DNA of 24,969 nucleotides from Mageeibacillus sp. UBA3708. GTDB taxonomy: Bacteria; Bacillota; Clostridia; Saccharofermentanales; Saccharofermentanaceae. The notes below the pieces were generated by a model that saw nothing but the letters and a program-made list of their open reading frames with translations, was not told the origin of the DNA and did no database searches. Numbering within the stretch: position 1 is the first letter of the stretch; the number at the start of each line of letters is the position of its first letter. The position numbers and the translations under genes were made by a program. Of this stretch, positions 1 to 7,702 are shown one piece after another. The stretch spans positions 1 to 24,969 of the forward strand of contig DFIB01000007.1 of assembly GCA_002371375.1 (NCBI GenBank). The letters are read 5' to 3'.

Positions 1-41
1 CCGCGAAGTGCGACTGAGTTCCGGGCAAGGGCATTGGGCGT
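1..41. repeat. Right half of a dispersed structured repeat, cut by the window edge
   Basis: Positions 1-25 match 18302-18326 at 24 of 25 bases, and the similarity continues with one indel to the shared CATTG end. In the copy near 18.3 kb this is the right arm of a long hairpin, so the left arm here should lie before the window. In both places the repeat sits directly after the stop codon of a minus-strand gene (rqcP here, the sugar transferase there). A role as transcript 3' end or as a mobile palindromic element is inferred. Confidence 0.7.
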
Positions 42-293
42 TCAGATCGTATCCTCAATTATCTCGTACATCGACGCGGCATCTTCCTTGCGCACGGTTG
101 CTTCTATGGCCAGTACCTTAAATGTTACGACACCGTTGCCGAATACGATGCTGACGACATCGCCTGCCTTGAGCTTTACGGAAGGTTTGGCTGTCTTGCC
201 GTTGACGGACACTCGGCCTGCGGTGCAGACGTCATTTGCGACAGTACGCCTTTTTATTACTCTGGATACTTTAAGAAATTTGTCGAGTCTCAT
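42..293 (-). CDS. rqcP: S4-domain ribosome quality-control protein RqcP (YabO family)
   Basis: The product is a small RNA-binding protein of 83 residues, almost entirely one S4 domain. It opens with MRLDKFLKVSRVIKRR, the usual start of the YabO/RqcP family, and its length fits that family (about 85 residues). In Bacillus, RqcP binds the obstructed 50S subunit with RqcH and supports C-terminal alanine tailing of stalled peptides; that role is taken over by homology. The ATG overlaps the recR stop by one base (TGATG), so it is probably translated by coupling with recR. It is the last gene of the SRP RNA-dnaX-ybaB-recR unit. The related Hsp15 family is the alternative name, but the short length and the context favour RqcP. 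Confidence 0.85.
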   Translation of the reverse strand: MRLDKFLKVSRVIKRRTVANDVCTAGRVSVNGKTAKPSVKLKAGDVVSIVFGNGVVTFKVLAIEATVRKEDAASMYEIIEDTI

Positions 294-898
294 CAGTTCA
301 GCACCACCCTGCCGTTCAACGCGGACAGCAATGTCAGATCATCTGCGAACTCAATGTCGGAACCCATCGGAAGTCCCTGGGCCAGTCTCGACACCTTGAT
401 GCCTGACGGTGACAGAAGCCTTGAGATATAAAGCGCGGTAGCATTTCCTTCCGCAGTCTGATTTGTCGCCACGATGACCTCTGTAACACTGCTGTCAGAT
501 GCCAGACGCTGAATGAGTTTTGTGATCGTTGTATCCTCCAGACTCTTGTTCTTGAGCGGATCGAATACCCCGTGAAGAACGTGGTATAACCCTTTATATT
601 CATGTGTCCTCTCAAATGTGGACACATCTCTGGGTGATTCCACCACCAGTATGGTGCTCCGGTCTCTCGTCTGATCGGAGCAGATCGGGCAGGGATCGCT
701 GTCAGTAAAATTGTGACATACCGAACACCTGCACGTGGACTTGCGGGCGGTCGTAATGGCGCTCACAAGCATATCTGCCTTCTCCTGAGGCATATCAAGA
801 ATATGGAAAGCCAGCCGCTGTGCCGACTTGCCGCCGACACCCGGAAGGCTTCCCAATTCCGTAATAAGCTTTTGTATAGACGGAGAGTATCGTGCCAT
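293..898 (-). CDS. recR: Recombination mediator protein RecR
   Basis: RecR works with RecF and RecO to load RecA on gapped DNA during recombinational repair. The 201-residue length is normal for the family. Residues 15-30 (GSLPGVGGKSAQRLA) form the helix-hairpin-helix. The zinc finger is C58-x2-C61 with C70-x2-C73, preceded by an extra C56. The Toprim domain begins near residue 80 (ILVVESPRDV). The ATG is two bases after the ybaB stop, and the stop overlaps rqcP by one base, so it is an internal operon gene. The dnaX-ybaB-recR order is widely conserved, which makes the call secure. Confidence 0.96.
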   Translation of the reverse strand: MARYSPSIQKLITELGSLPGVGGKSAQRLAFHILDMPQEKADMLVSAITTARKSTCRCSVCHNFTDSDPCPICSDQTRDRSTILVVESPRDVSTFERTHEYKGLYHVLHGVFDPLKNKSLEDTTITKLIQRLASDSSVTEVIVATNQTAEGNATALYISRLLSPSGIKVSRLAQGLPMGSDIEFADDLTLLSALNGRVVLN

Positions 899-900
899 GA

Positions 901-1251
901 TCAGAACGGCATCTTAACTCCGCCGGTAACCCTGTTCATCATCTCTGAAGACTTTGCCTCGAGTTCTTCGCTTGCCTGGTTGAATGCGGCAACAACGAGG
1001 TCTGAGAGCATCTCGGGATCTTCGGGATCGATCACGTCCTTACCGATCTCGAGTTTGTAGATCTTATGATCTCCTCCGAGCACGAGCTTAACCTGACCGC
1101 CGCCGGCCGTTCCCTCGATGCGGAGTTCCTTGATCTCCTGCTGAGTGATCTCGAGCTGCTTCTGCATCTTCTGAGCCTGAGCCATGAGGTTGCCCATACC
1201 GCCCATGCCGCCGATATTGCCCATGCCGCCTCTGAAATTACCTTTTGCCAT
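901..1251 (-). CDS. ybaB: YbaB/EbfC family nucleoid-associated protein
   Basis: This 116-residue protein belongs to the YbaB/EbfC family of small dimeric DNA-binding proteins encoded between dnaX and recR. The N-terminus (residues 1-25) is rich in Gly and Met. A predicted helix with AQKMQKQLEITQQEIKE follows, then the family core VKLVLGGDHKIYKLEIG and a C-terminal helix containing LVVAAFNQA. A GGAGG ribosome binding site precedes the ATG. The dnaX stop lies 42 bases upstream and recR follows after two bases. The exact cellular role of the family is poorly defined; binding to DNA and possible nucleoid organisation are known for homologues. Confidence 0.93.
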   Translation of the reverse strand: MAKGNFRGGMGNIGGMGGMGNLMAQAQKMQKQLEITQQEIKELRIEGTAGGGQVKLVLGGDHKIYKLEIGKDVIDPEDPEMLSDLVVAAFNQASEELEAKSSEMMNRVTGGVKMPF

Positions 1252-1293
1252 TGTTTTTATCCTCCATTATTGTTTTATCGAATACTGATACTG

Positions 1294-3633
1294 TCAATCA
1301 TCGCCGAAATGCAGTTCAGTCGTGATTCCCATCTGTTCTGCTTTGGCTCTTAATGATTCAGCCTCAGCCTGTTTTCTCTTCTTCTCGTGCTGTATCAAGG
1401 CATTATTATACTGTGTCTTTGTGCATACGAACAGCCTGTTTATGCCGTTCAGCGAGCCCTTCAGCTTCTGCGCGATCTTCCTGAAGTCGTTCATGCCCTT
1501 CAGGTTCTCCACTATATTCCTGTACGAATCGTCGAAAACGATATATCCGTTATCCTCTATCCTCATAAATTCAGACTTGGACAGGGTGTTGTTCAGATTC
1601 GGGTTCGTCTCTCCGAGCTCGTGCAGCGTATTCTCCCACTTGCCTATATTATCCGGGTTCGTCCCGCCCAGATCAGGCTGTCTTACTTCTTTGGTGTGCG
1701 CATTGCCCACAATAAGCCCGGACTTGTCGTAGACGGCCGACAATGACGTCTTGCCGTTCTTCGGGACGGGCTTGCGCGGTGCCGGCGGAGCAGGCTCAGG
1801 TTCAGGCTTTGCCGCCTCCTTCTTCGCTTCTTCCTTCACAAACGACATATCAATATCGTCGACGAACGACTCGGACAGGCCGGCGATCCCCTTCTTCCCG
1901 GGCTTCTCCGCCTTATCCTCCGGCTGCTCTTTAGGCTTCTCCACCGCAGGCTCTTTCTTCTCCTCAGCCTTTGCCTCCAGACTCCCGAAAAGGTCGATCT
2001 GGTTCTCAAGGGGAGCGTTCTCGTCGATCTCAGGCGGCGCTATAATGACCGTCTGCTGCTCAGCTGAAGACGCCGGTGCTGCGGGAGCCGGCGCGGGAGC
2101 AGGTTCAGAAGCAAAGAAAGCACTTACCGGCTTGTCCTTCGGCTCTTCCTTCTTCGGCGAACCGAACGAAGCCTTGAGCTGGGCCAGCCTCTCGGATACA
2201 GACAGGGGCTTGTCCTCAGCTTTTGGGGACTCCTCGTCTTCTTTTGGCAGCACTTCTTCCTTCTTCGGCACTTCCTTCAAGAACAGACTAAGCTTCTCCG
2301 TCTTATTGCCGACGGGCTCCTCCGGCTTCTTCTCTTCACCCTTCTTCTCCTCGTTCTTAAAGAAAGGTGACTTCACTTCCTGCTTAGGCTCTTCTTTGGC
2401 AGGCTCTTCTTTCGGGAGGACCGCCTTTGCGGGAGCCTCCTGAACGGGAGCCTTAGCCCCCGAAGATATCCTGCTTGCAGCCTCTGCCTGCTTTTTCTCA
2501 AAATCAGGGATCACGAGCGGCGTCACGGGAAGATTCGTCTTCCTGCCGCAGATCCTGATAAGACCTGTCTCAAAATTGGCCGCCACGGAAGGCGACATCT
2601 TAAGATCAGACGCCATCTTGGAAAGATATGATATAAAGCCGATCAGCGTGTCGGCATTTGCCTTGTTCGCAGTTCTGTACATCTGCTTCATATCAGATGC
2701 TGAATACGTAAGGAGCTCCGTGGGATCGGGAACGACCCTTATGACCAGCAGATCCCTGAAATAGCCTGCCAGATCCAGTGTAAATCTCAGGTAATCCCTT
2801 CCTGCCTCTGATATCCTTGCGCAAAGTCTCAATAACGATTCGTAATTACCGTCGATCAGGACATCTCCCATCTCAAGAAGGAACGCGGTATCGACTGTAC
2901 CGGCTATATCCTGGATGGACTTGGAACTGATCTCACTTCCGTTGGCAGCACCTGCCGCCTGGTCGAGGAGCGATATAGCATCTCTGAGCGCACCGTCTGA
3001 CAGCGCGGCAATCTGCTTCAAAGCATCGTCATCTGCTTTGATATCCTCTTTGTCACATATGTATCTGAGTCTCTTAACGATCAGGTCATCAGGGATCCTC
3101 TTGAAATTATATCTCTGGCATCTCGACAATATCGTCGGGAGGATCTTATGGGGCTCCGTCGTCGCGAAAAGGAACACCACATGCTTAGGCGGCTCCTCCA
3201 GCGTCTTCAGCAGCGCATTGTAGGCGCCCGTTGACAGCATGTGGACCTCATCTATGATATAGACCTTGTACCTTGCCTTGGTCGGGGCAAATACGGCCTC
3301 ATCGCATATTCTTCTGACATTCTCAACCCCGTTATTGGAAGCCGCATCGATCTCGATGACATCAAGCAGGGATCCTGACAATATGCCCTTGCACACTTCA
3401 CACTCATTACAGGGATTGCCGTCCTTGGGGTTGAGGCAGTTGATCGCTCTTGAGAAGACCTTTGCTATCGTCGTCTTGCCGGTGCCCCTCTGTCCGGAGA
3501 AAAGGTAGGCATGTCCTATCTTCCCGCTCCTTACAGCCTGCTTAAGAGCCGTTACCGGAGCATCCTGCGAAGTGATCTCATCGAAAGTCTGTGGTCTGAA
3601 CCGTCTATATAGCGCGATATGTTCCTGTTCCAT
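1294..3633 (-). CDS. dnaX: DNA polymerase III subunit gamma/tau
   Basis: This is the clamp-loader ATPase of the replisome. With the ATG at 3633 it is 779 residues. Walker A is GQRGTGKT (47-54), the zinc ligands are C66, C75, C78 and C81, the Walker B motif is DEVH (128-131) and the SRC sensor motif is at 170-172. AAA+ and collar domains run to about residue 375. A very long Glu/Lys/Pro/Ala-rich low-complexity linker follows to about 650, then a folded tail. A TTG further upstream would overlap the GAGGGG ribosome binding site, so I prefer the ATG seven bases after it. The gene starts 22 bases after the SRP RNA. At about 780 residues it is clearly longer than the Bacillus protein, mostly because of the linker. 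I found no classic A-AAA-AAG slippery site for making a short gamma form. Confidence 0.96.
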   Translation of the reverse strand: MEQEHIALYRRFRPQTFDEITSQDAPVTALKQAVRSGKIGHAYLFSGQRGTGKTTIAKVFSRAINCLNPKDGNPCNECEVCKGILSGSLLDVIEIDAASNNGVENVRRICDEAVFAPTKARYKVYIIDEVHMLSTGAYNALLKTLEEPPKHVVFLFATTEPHKILPTILSRCQRYNFKRIPDDLIVKRLRYICDKEDIKADDDALKQIAALSDGALRDAISLLDQAAGAANGSEISSKSIQDIAGTVDTAFLLEMGDVLIDGNYESLLRLCARISEAGRDYLRFTLDLAGYFRDLLVIRVVPDPTELLTYSASDMKQMYRTANKANADTLIGFISYLSKMASDLKMSPSVAANFETGLIRICGRKTNLPVTPLVIPDFEKKQAEAASRISSGAKAPVQEAPAKAVLPKEEPAKEEPKQEVKSPFFKNEEKKGEEKKPEEPVGNKTEKLSLFLKEVPKKEEVLPKEDEESPKAEDKPLSVSERLAQLKASFGSPKKEEPKDKPVSAFFASEPAPAPAPAAPASSAEQQTVIIAPPEIDENAPLENQIDLFGSLEAKAEEKKEPAVEKPKEQPEDKAEKPGKKGIAGLSESFVDDIDMSFVKEEAKKEAAKPEPEPAPPAPRKPVPKNGKTSLSAVYDKSGLIVGNAHTKEVRQPDLGGTNPDNIGKWENTLHELGETNPNLNNTLSKSEFMRIEDNGYIVFDDSYRNIVENLKGMNDFRKIAQKLKGSLNGINRLFVCTKTQYNNALIQHEKKRKQAEAESLRAKAEQMGITTELHFGDD

Positions 3634-3655
3634 CTGTCTGCCCCTCAAAATAAAC

Positions 3656-3797
3656 TCATCCCACCTGAACTACAGTCGGACAGGCACCCTCGCGGCACAA
3701 ACAGAAATCTGCTTACTGCTGCTTCCTTCCGGACCTGACAGGGTTCACAACACTGCCTTGCACGAGACCCGAACCGACTGCAGATCAGATGGGATGA
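3656..3797 (-). ncRNA. ffs: Signal recognition particle RNA, small bacterial type
   Basis: On the minus strand the region carries the nearly invariant SRP RNA tip GTCAGGTCCGGAAGGAAGC (inside 3718-3739), preceded by GTGAACC and followed by AGTAAG. The two ends pair: TCATCCCA with TGGGATGA, then CAGTCGG with CCGACTG, giving the expected single long rod. It binds Ffh to target membrane proteins to FtsY. The 5' end pairs directly with the 3' end, so I see no separate Alu domain. At about 142 nt it is somewhat longer than the 114 nt E. coli RNA. The ends are estimated from the terminal helix. An open reading frame across it on the same strand is not real. Confidence 0.95.
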
Positions 3798-3809
3798 ACT
3801 AACTTTGGT

Positions 3810-3818
3810 ATTATACCA
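3810..3818 (-). promoter_or_regulatory. Extended -10 promoter for SRP RNA and dnaX operon
   Basis: The minus strand reads TGGTATAAT, an extended -10 element, seven to ten bases before the likely RNA 5' end near 3803. No good -35 box is visible 16-18 bases upstream, which fits an extended -10 promoter. An AT alternating tract (TATATATATA) lies just upstream. Confidence 0.7.
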
Positions 3819-3885
3819 TATATATATACTTGTGGGCACTGTGTTTTTTGAGTACTTACAATGCTTGTCTCAAGGCTTCACCGAG

Positions 3886-3923
3886 TAAACAACAAAATCC
3901 TGCCCGGCATAGCCGGGCAGGAT
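3886..3923 (-). terminator. Rho-independent terminator of the prepilin-like gene
   Basis: CCTGCCCGGC and GCCGGGCAGG form a perfect 10 bp stem with an ATA loop, extended by two A-T pairs (3897-3923). On the minus strand it is followed by ATTTTGTTGTTT. It lies 30 bases after the stop of the prepilin-like gene and before the SRP RNA promoter. Confidence 0.9.
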
Positions 3924-3952
3924 AAACCATTTAATCAGACAACGGTAACTTC

Positions 3953-4993
3953 TTAATTAAGATTGATTCCATAAGCATCGCAAAGCCTTTTCAATTCAGC
4001 TTTTGAATATGAAGAAACCTGTCCCTGCTCATACTTCCAATAATCATTTATATAATTACCAATTAAGTAAGAATTGTTTGATACATTCGATAACTTATAT
4101 TTCCCGTCAGAAGTCTTGGTCAAAGTAAATGAATTCTGATTTCCACCGCCGTTAACGGTAATCGTTGAGGAATTTGAACTGGACGATGATACAGAAACTA
4201 CACCATTATCGTTCTTATAAAAAACCTTATTAGCTGAAGACACTACTCCACCAGAAACTTTAATACTATCAGCAGTAACGTAACCGGACGGCAAAGATAT
4301 CCCGTAGTTGTCCTTAAGCCAGCTGTACTGATTTGAAGTTAAGGCATAGCCCGAATTGCTGTCGATCAATCCACCGTGATATTGAGAAGTAAGATTCTGA
4401 ACCAAATCCGTTCTACCCGTCATATTACTGATCGAGTACGTATTATCAGCATTTTTAGTAAATGTAACCTTAACATCTCCGCCGTTATTACCTGCATTGA
4501 TAGTAACTACGGTCGAATTACCGTTCTGGGTTATTCCAGAAACACCAGCATTATTGCCAGTAGCAAATCCCCCGGAAACACCCCACCCTGAAGGAATGTC
4601 ACCTCCGCTGCCCTGCTGAGTAGACTGAGTTACTTGAGGTGTCGACTCAGTAGACTCGTCGGTAGGTTTAGTCTCTTCCGTATTCTCAGTCTCCTCAGAC
4701 TCCTCAGACTCTTCAGACTCTTCGGACTCTTCCGTCTCCTCAGTATCTAATGTAGCCTCTCCTGTATTCTCCGGAGTTACATACTTAGGGAACATACCTT
4801 CAGTTTTCTCTCTCGCATCGGCTTCCCATCTGGTTCCGCCGGTCTTCTTAAGATTCTCAAGATAATCGTTGTATCTGTTGATATCAATTGCAATTCCGGC
4901 AGCTACTGCAGCTGACAAGATAACGATAATTGCAATAACGAGTATAATCTCGGTGAGTGTAAATCCCCGCTTATTATTTGTGATTTTCCTCAT
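3953..4993 (-). CDS. Prepilin-like secreted protein with acidic repeat and duplicated C-terminal domain
   Basis: The N-terminus MRKITNNKRG-FTLTE is a type IV prepilin leader: a prepilin peptidase should cut after G10, leaving a methylated Phe1 with Glu5 of the mature chain. A membrane helix spans about residues 12-32. Residues 90-120 are an acidic Glu/Ser/Thr stretch coded by 9 bp tandem repeats. After a Ser/Gly/Gln linker come two similar segments of about 80 residues, each with a TVN/TIN strand, a K-x-SDGKYKLSN-like strand and the ending D-x-YGI-S/N-L. I chose the ATG at 4993 because GAGGTGA lies six bases before it; a GTG at 5002 would sit inside that ribosome binding site. No pilus assembly genes are in the window. 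It could be a minor pilin or a pseudopilin-anchored surface protein; the function is unknown. Confidence 0.85.
   Translation of the reverse strand: MRKITNNKRGFTLTEIILVIAIIVILSAAVAAGIAIDINRYNDYLENLKKTGGTRWEADAREKTEGMFPKYVTPENTGEATLDTEETEESEESEESEESEETENTEETKPTDESTESTPQVTQSTQQGSGGDIPSGWGVSGGFATGNNAGVSGITQNGNSTVVTINAGNNGGDVKVTFTKNADNTYSISNMTGRTDLVQNLTSQYHGGLIDSNSGYALTSNQYSWLKDNYGISLPSGYVTADSIKVSGGVVSSANKVFYKNDNGVVSVSSSSSNSSTITVNGGGNQNSFTLTKTSDGKYKLSNVSNNSYLIGNYINDYWKYEQGQVSSYSKAELKRLCDAYGINLN
4682..4744. repeat. Nine-bp tandem repeat inside the prepilin-like gene
   Basis: Seven consecutive 9 bp units related to CTCCTCAGA run from 4682 to 4744. The units at 4691 and 4700 are identical and the others differ by one to three bases. 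On the coding strand they encode the Glu-Ser-Glu repeat of the acidic linker. The unit is a multiple of three, so copy-number change would alter linker length without breaking the frame. Confidence 0.85.
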
Positions 4994-5026
4994 GACAATC
5001 ACCTCACTTGCACATTAAGATACTTT

Positions 5027-5056
5027 ATTATAGAGCTAAGCGCGTATATTAATCAA
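5027..5056 (-). promoter_or_regulatory. Promoter of the prepilin-like gene
   Basis: The minus strand has TTGATT (5056-5051), an 18 bp spacer and TATAAT (5032-5027). The ATG lies 33 bases after the -10 box. The stretch between this promoter and the cca stop (5057-5088) carries a short tandem repeat, AAAATTGTGA twice, and no visible terminator hairpin for cca. Confidence 0.65.
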
Positions 5057-5088
5057 TGTAAGAATTTCACAATTTTGTCACAATTTTA

Positions 5089-6435
5089 TTAACATATTAT
5101 AAATTTTAATCTGGCAAGCAGTTCTTCGCGTGTATTCGGTACGATATCGTTAATGTGGTCTTCCATCAGCCGTGACAGTACAAGCCCAATCTCAGGACCC
5201 GGGCTGACACCCGCTTCCGCTATGTCATTTCCGCCGACCTTAAGTTCAGATACGGAGAATGCCGCGCCTTCTGCCGAGAGTTCCCTGCCTATGGATATCA
5301 GTCTGTTCAGGAGTTCGAGCCTCTGCCTCCCTTTCTCCGAGTGGGCCAGTATATCCGCCTTCTGAAGAACTGCCAATTTCTTTACGAACTCTTTGCCGCA
5401 CTCGCACATGAACCGGTGGACGGATATCCTGTCGGGCGATGCATACCGGTCGTGGTATCTGACTAAACGTGCCGTTTCCGAGATGAGGCTTGTGCGGCAG
5501 CAGAGGTCCTTTAATACTCTTTCGGCGATCATGGAGCCGATCAGGGGGTGATCCTTCATATGGCCGTCTGTCCGAAGGCAGCGCGGCTTGGCTATATCGT
5601 GGAACAGGGCTGCCAACGCCAGGGGCAGATCTCTCCTGCCTTCCTCATCACGCGGCAGATTATCCAGCACATCGAGTGTATGCTCCAGCACATCCTTATC
5701 ATGGTAAGGCGATTTCTGATCGAAAGCCTCACACTCCTCAAGCTCCGGTATGATCACCTTGAGTATCGGGACGGATGATCTGATCACCTTAGCTGCATAA
5801 GGTGCAGTCATAAGACCGCAGAATTCGGCTGATATGCGCTCGGCAGCAATTTCCGACAGAAGATGTGCACTTTCTGTCATCGCTTCACATGTCCTGCTCT
5901 CTATGTCAAATCCGGTGACGGCTGCAAACCTCAGTCCTCTCATAATCCTCAGAGCGTCCTCCTTAAATCTCAGAGAAGGGTCTCCCACTGCCCTGATCAG
6001 ACCGTTCCTGATATCATCAAGGCCTCCGGTCAGGTCGATCACGTTGCCTTCCTTATCGAGATAAAGGGAGTTCATCGTGAAATCACGTCTTCTGACATCC
6101 TCTTCGATATTCCTGCTGAAGTCCACATGATCGGGTCGTCTGTGATCCTGATACGAACCGTCTATCCTGTACGTCGTTATCTCAACGGGGTTCCCGTCGA
6201 CTACTGCCGTCACAGTCCCATGCCTGATGCCGGTCGGAACAGTCCTGATTCCGTTGCTGTCAAGAACAGATACTATCTCATCAGGCATAGCCGATGTGGT
6301 CAGATCGTAATCAGACGGGACCTTGCCGGTCACAAAATCTCTGACGGCTCCCCCAACCACATAGCATTCATAGCCGGCATCGCCGAGGAGTGTCAGGATC
6401 GTCCTGCAATATCCGGGTATTCTCATCATTCTCAC
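5089..6435 (-). CDS. cca: CCA tRNA nucleotidyltransferase with HD domain
   Basis: This class II nucleotidyltransferase adds or repairs the CCA end of tRNA; the poly(A) polymerase family is very similar. Residues 28-33 are GGAVRD, and SDYDLTT (41-47) carries the two metal-binding aspartates. RRDFTMNSLY and EDALRIMRGLRFA are the usual motifs of the neck region. An HD phosphohydrolase-type domain follows, with ALFHDIAKP near residue 270. The length of 448 fits the HD-containing type of Bacillota. The start is uncertain: a GTG at 6435 overlaps the upstream stop by four bases (GTGA), and ATGs lie at 6429 and 6426. No strong ribosome binding site is seen, so translation is probably coupled to the gene before it. 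Confidence 0.92.
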   Translation of the reverse strand: MRMMRIPGYCRTILTLLGDAGYECYVVGGAVRDFVTGKVPSDYDLTTSAMPDEIVSVLDSNGIRTVPTGIRHGTVTAVVDGNPVEITTYRIDGSYQDHRRPDHVDFSRNIEEDVRRRDFTMNSLYLDKEGNVIDLTGGLDDIRNGLIRAVGDPSLRFKEDALRIMRGLRFAAVTGFDIESRTCEAMTESAHLLSEIAAERISAEFCGLMTAPYAAKVIRSSVPILKVIIPELEECEAFDQKSPYHDKDVLEHTLDVLDNLPRDEEGRRDLPLALAALFHDIAKPRCLRTDGHMKDHPLIGSMIAERVLKDLCCRTSLISETARLVRYHDRYASPDRISVHRFMCECGKEFVKKLAVLQKADILAHSEKGRQRLELLNRLISIGRELSAEGAAFSVSELKVGGNDIAEAGVSPGPEIGLVLSRLMEDHINDIVPNTREELLARLKFIIC

Positions 6436-7604
6436 AATGTCTTGAGTATGTCGACCAGTTTGTCCGAAGTGATCCTCGGATTGAATCCCATCTCCGTCAT
6501 GGCGCTTCTTGTGCTGTCTGCGATCTTCCTCATGTCCTCGGGAGTCATTACAGGGATATCATCGAAATGAAGATTCTTCTTATATATGTCATTCACAGAT
6601 TCGATAAAAGACTGCGCCGCAGATATGGTATCAAGCGACGTCGTGCAGAAATGTTGCGATCTCGCGAGTTCCGCCATGGGCTCCGCATAGAAATTCAACA
6701 GTTCCTTAAGCACTGCCACCAGGATCTTCCCCATTCCCGCTCCGTACTCACATCCGTACCTGTTCTGCATGGCATGCATGATAAAGAAGGAATAGCCGAA
6801 TCCGAGTCTTGCAGTCGCAAGTCCAGCGTAGAATCCGCCGGTTGATATCCTCGTGAGGAGATATCCGTCAATGTTATCCGCCACCAGACTGTCAAGCTTG
6901 CCGAATATCTTATAGATAGCAACAGCCGCATTGGCCTTGTACTGCGGATACCTCGCAGACAGCGGCGACAGATATGCTTCGATCGCCATGCACAGGCCGT
7001 TGAGGGCAGAGAATCCCACCATTTCCGCATTATTGCGGATCATCATGTCCGGATCTATTACGACGATCTGCGGCATCATTATCTGACTGAAGCATGTGAC
7101 CCATGAGTCTGTATCGTGATTATAGAAAGAACTCTCGGGCGTGGAGGCCGCAGGCGTACTGTCAACCTTGATGACCACGAGCGTCTTGATGTCGAAATGC
7201 ACATTCCCCACGCCGGCAAATGAGGACGGCTTGCCCGGATTAGTCGCAGATACCGCCGTAAGCTTGCCTACTGCTATATCGTACCGGTTGCCTATAACGA
7301 CGATCGTATCGCAGTTATATTCCTTGTATGTGCCCAATGCACCTTCTATATCCCTGTTATTTGCCACATTACTGCGCAGCTGGTATTTGAACGTCCTGAG
7401 GCCTGCATCATTATACTTGCTGATGACATTCTCGACAGACCTGTATTCGAATGTATTCTTATTCGATATGATCAGAAGTCTCCTGGAGCCGCGTTCTTTG
7501 AGAACATCGGCTATGTCGCCCGCCGAACCCGCTCCCATATAGAGAGCCTGAGGAGTGATACCGTCTTTGTCAGTACTCTTGATGAAGGTTAAATCGCGCG
7601 ACAT
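6432..7604 (-). CDS. Iron-containing alcohol dehydrogenase-like protein with degenerate active site
   Basis: The fold follows the iron-dependent alcohol dehydrogenase family (390 residues; IVVID-PD near 181-186; A-I-E-A-Y-L at 207-212; a helix with MHAMQ near 276). The residues that define activity are largely gone. The family GGGS nucleotide motif reads GNRYD (105-109). The Asp and His of the D-A-L-T-H-A-I-E motif are N202 and M206, and the His of the P-H-G motif is M291. Only the first His of the H-x3-H motif is kept (H277); the second is N281. The alignment is from memory of the family. A ribosome binding site (GAGGA) precedes the ATG. The stop overlaps the cca start by four bases. It may be a pseudoenzyme or have a new chemistry; the reading frame is intact, so it is not a pseudogene. 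Confidence 0.75.
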   Translation of the reverse strand: MSRDLTFIKSTDKDGITPQALYMGAGSAGDIADVLKERGSRRLLIISNKNTFEYRSVENVISKYNDAGLRTFKYQLRSNVANNRDIEGALGTYKEYNCDTIVVIGNRYDIAVGKLTAVSATNPGKPSSFAGVGNVHFDIKTLVVIKVDSTPAASTPESSFYNHDTDSWVTCFSQIMMPQIVVIDPDMMIRNNAEMVGFSALNGLCMAIEAYLSPLSARYPQYKANAAVAIYKIFGKLDSLVADNIDGYLLTRISTGGFYAGLATARLGFGYSFFIMHAMQNRYGCEYGAGMGKILVAVLKELLNFYAEPMAELARSQHFCTTSLDTISAAQSFIESVNDIYKKNLHFDDIPVMTPEDMRKIADSTRSAMTEMGFNPRITSDKLVDILKTL

Positions 7605-7636
7605 TCCAAGTAACCGTCCTCTTCGTATTTCTTTAA

Positions 7637-7645
7637 ATTATAACA
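7637..7645 (-). promoter_or_regulatory. Extended -10 promoter for the dehydrogenase-like gene and cca
   Basis: TGTTATAAT on the minus strand is an extended -10 element about 33 bases before the ATG at 7604. No convincing -35 box is seen. It lies in the 98 bp gap shared with the divergent GH31 gene. Confidence 0.55.
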
Positions 7646-7665
7646 TCACAATCCCGATAAAAAGA

Positions 7666-7671
7666 TATAAT
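7666..7671 (+). promoter_or_regulatory. -10 element for the GH31 gene
   Basis: TATAAT lies 31 bases before the chosen ATG at 7703. The matching -35 region is weak. The two divergent -10 boxes in this gap are 23 bases apart, so the polymerases would compete or share control. Confidence 0.5.
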
Positions 7672-7702
7672 AAAGATGAAATATTTGTGCGGAGGTGACA
7701 AA

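Noticed and set aside
1751..2443. Long Ser/Phe/Gly-rich open frame opposite dnaX
   Set aside because: It is the antisense shadow of the Glu/Lys-rich dnaX linker.
2480..2505. Programmed frameshift site in dnaX
   Set aside because: The local run is GAGAAAAAGC, with five A residues, not the A-AAA-AAG slippery heptamer, and no stimulating stem is evident.
3645..3839. Open frame of 64 codons on the minus strand
   Set aside because: It lies on the SRP RNA and its promoter; the Cys- and Arg-rich product is an accident of the RNA sequence.
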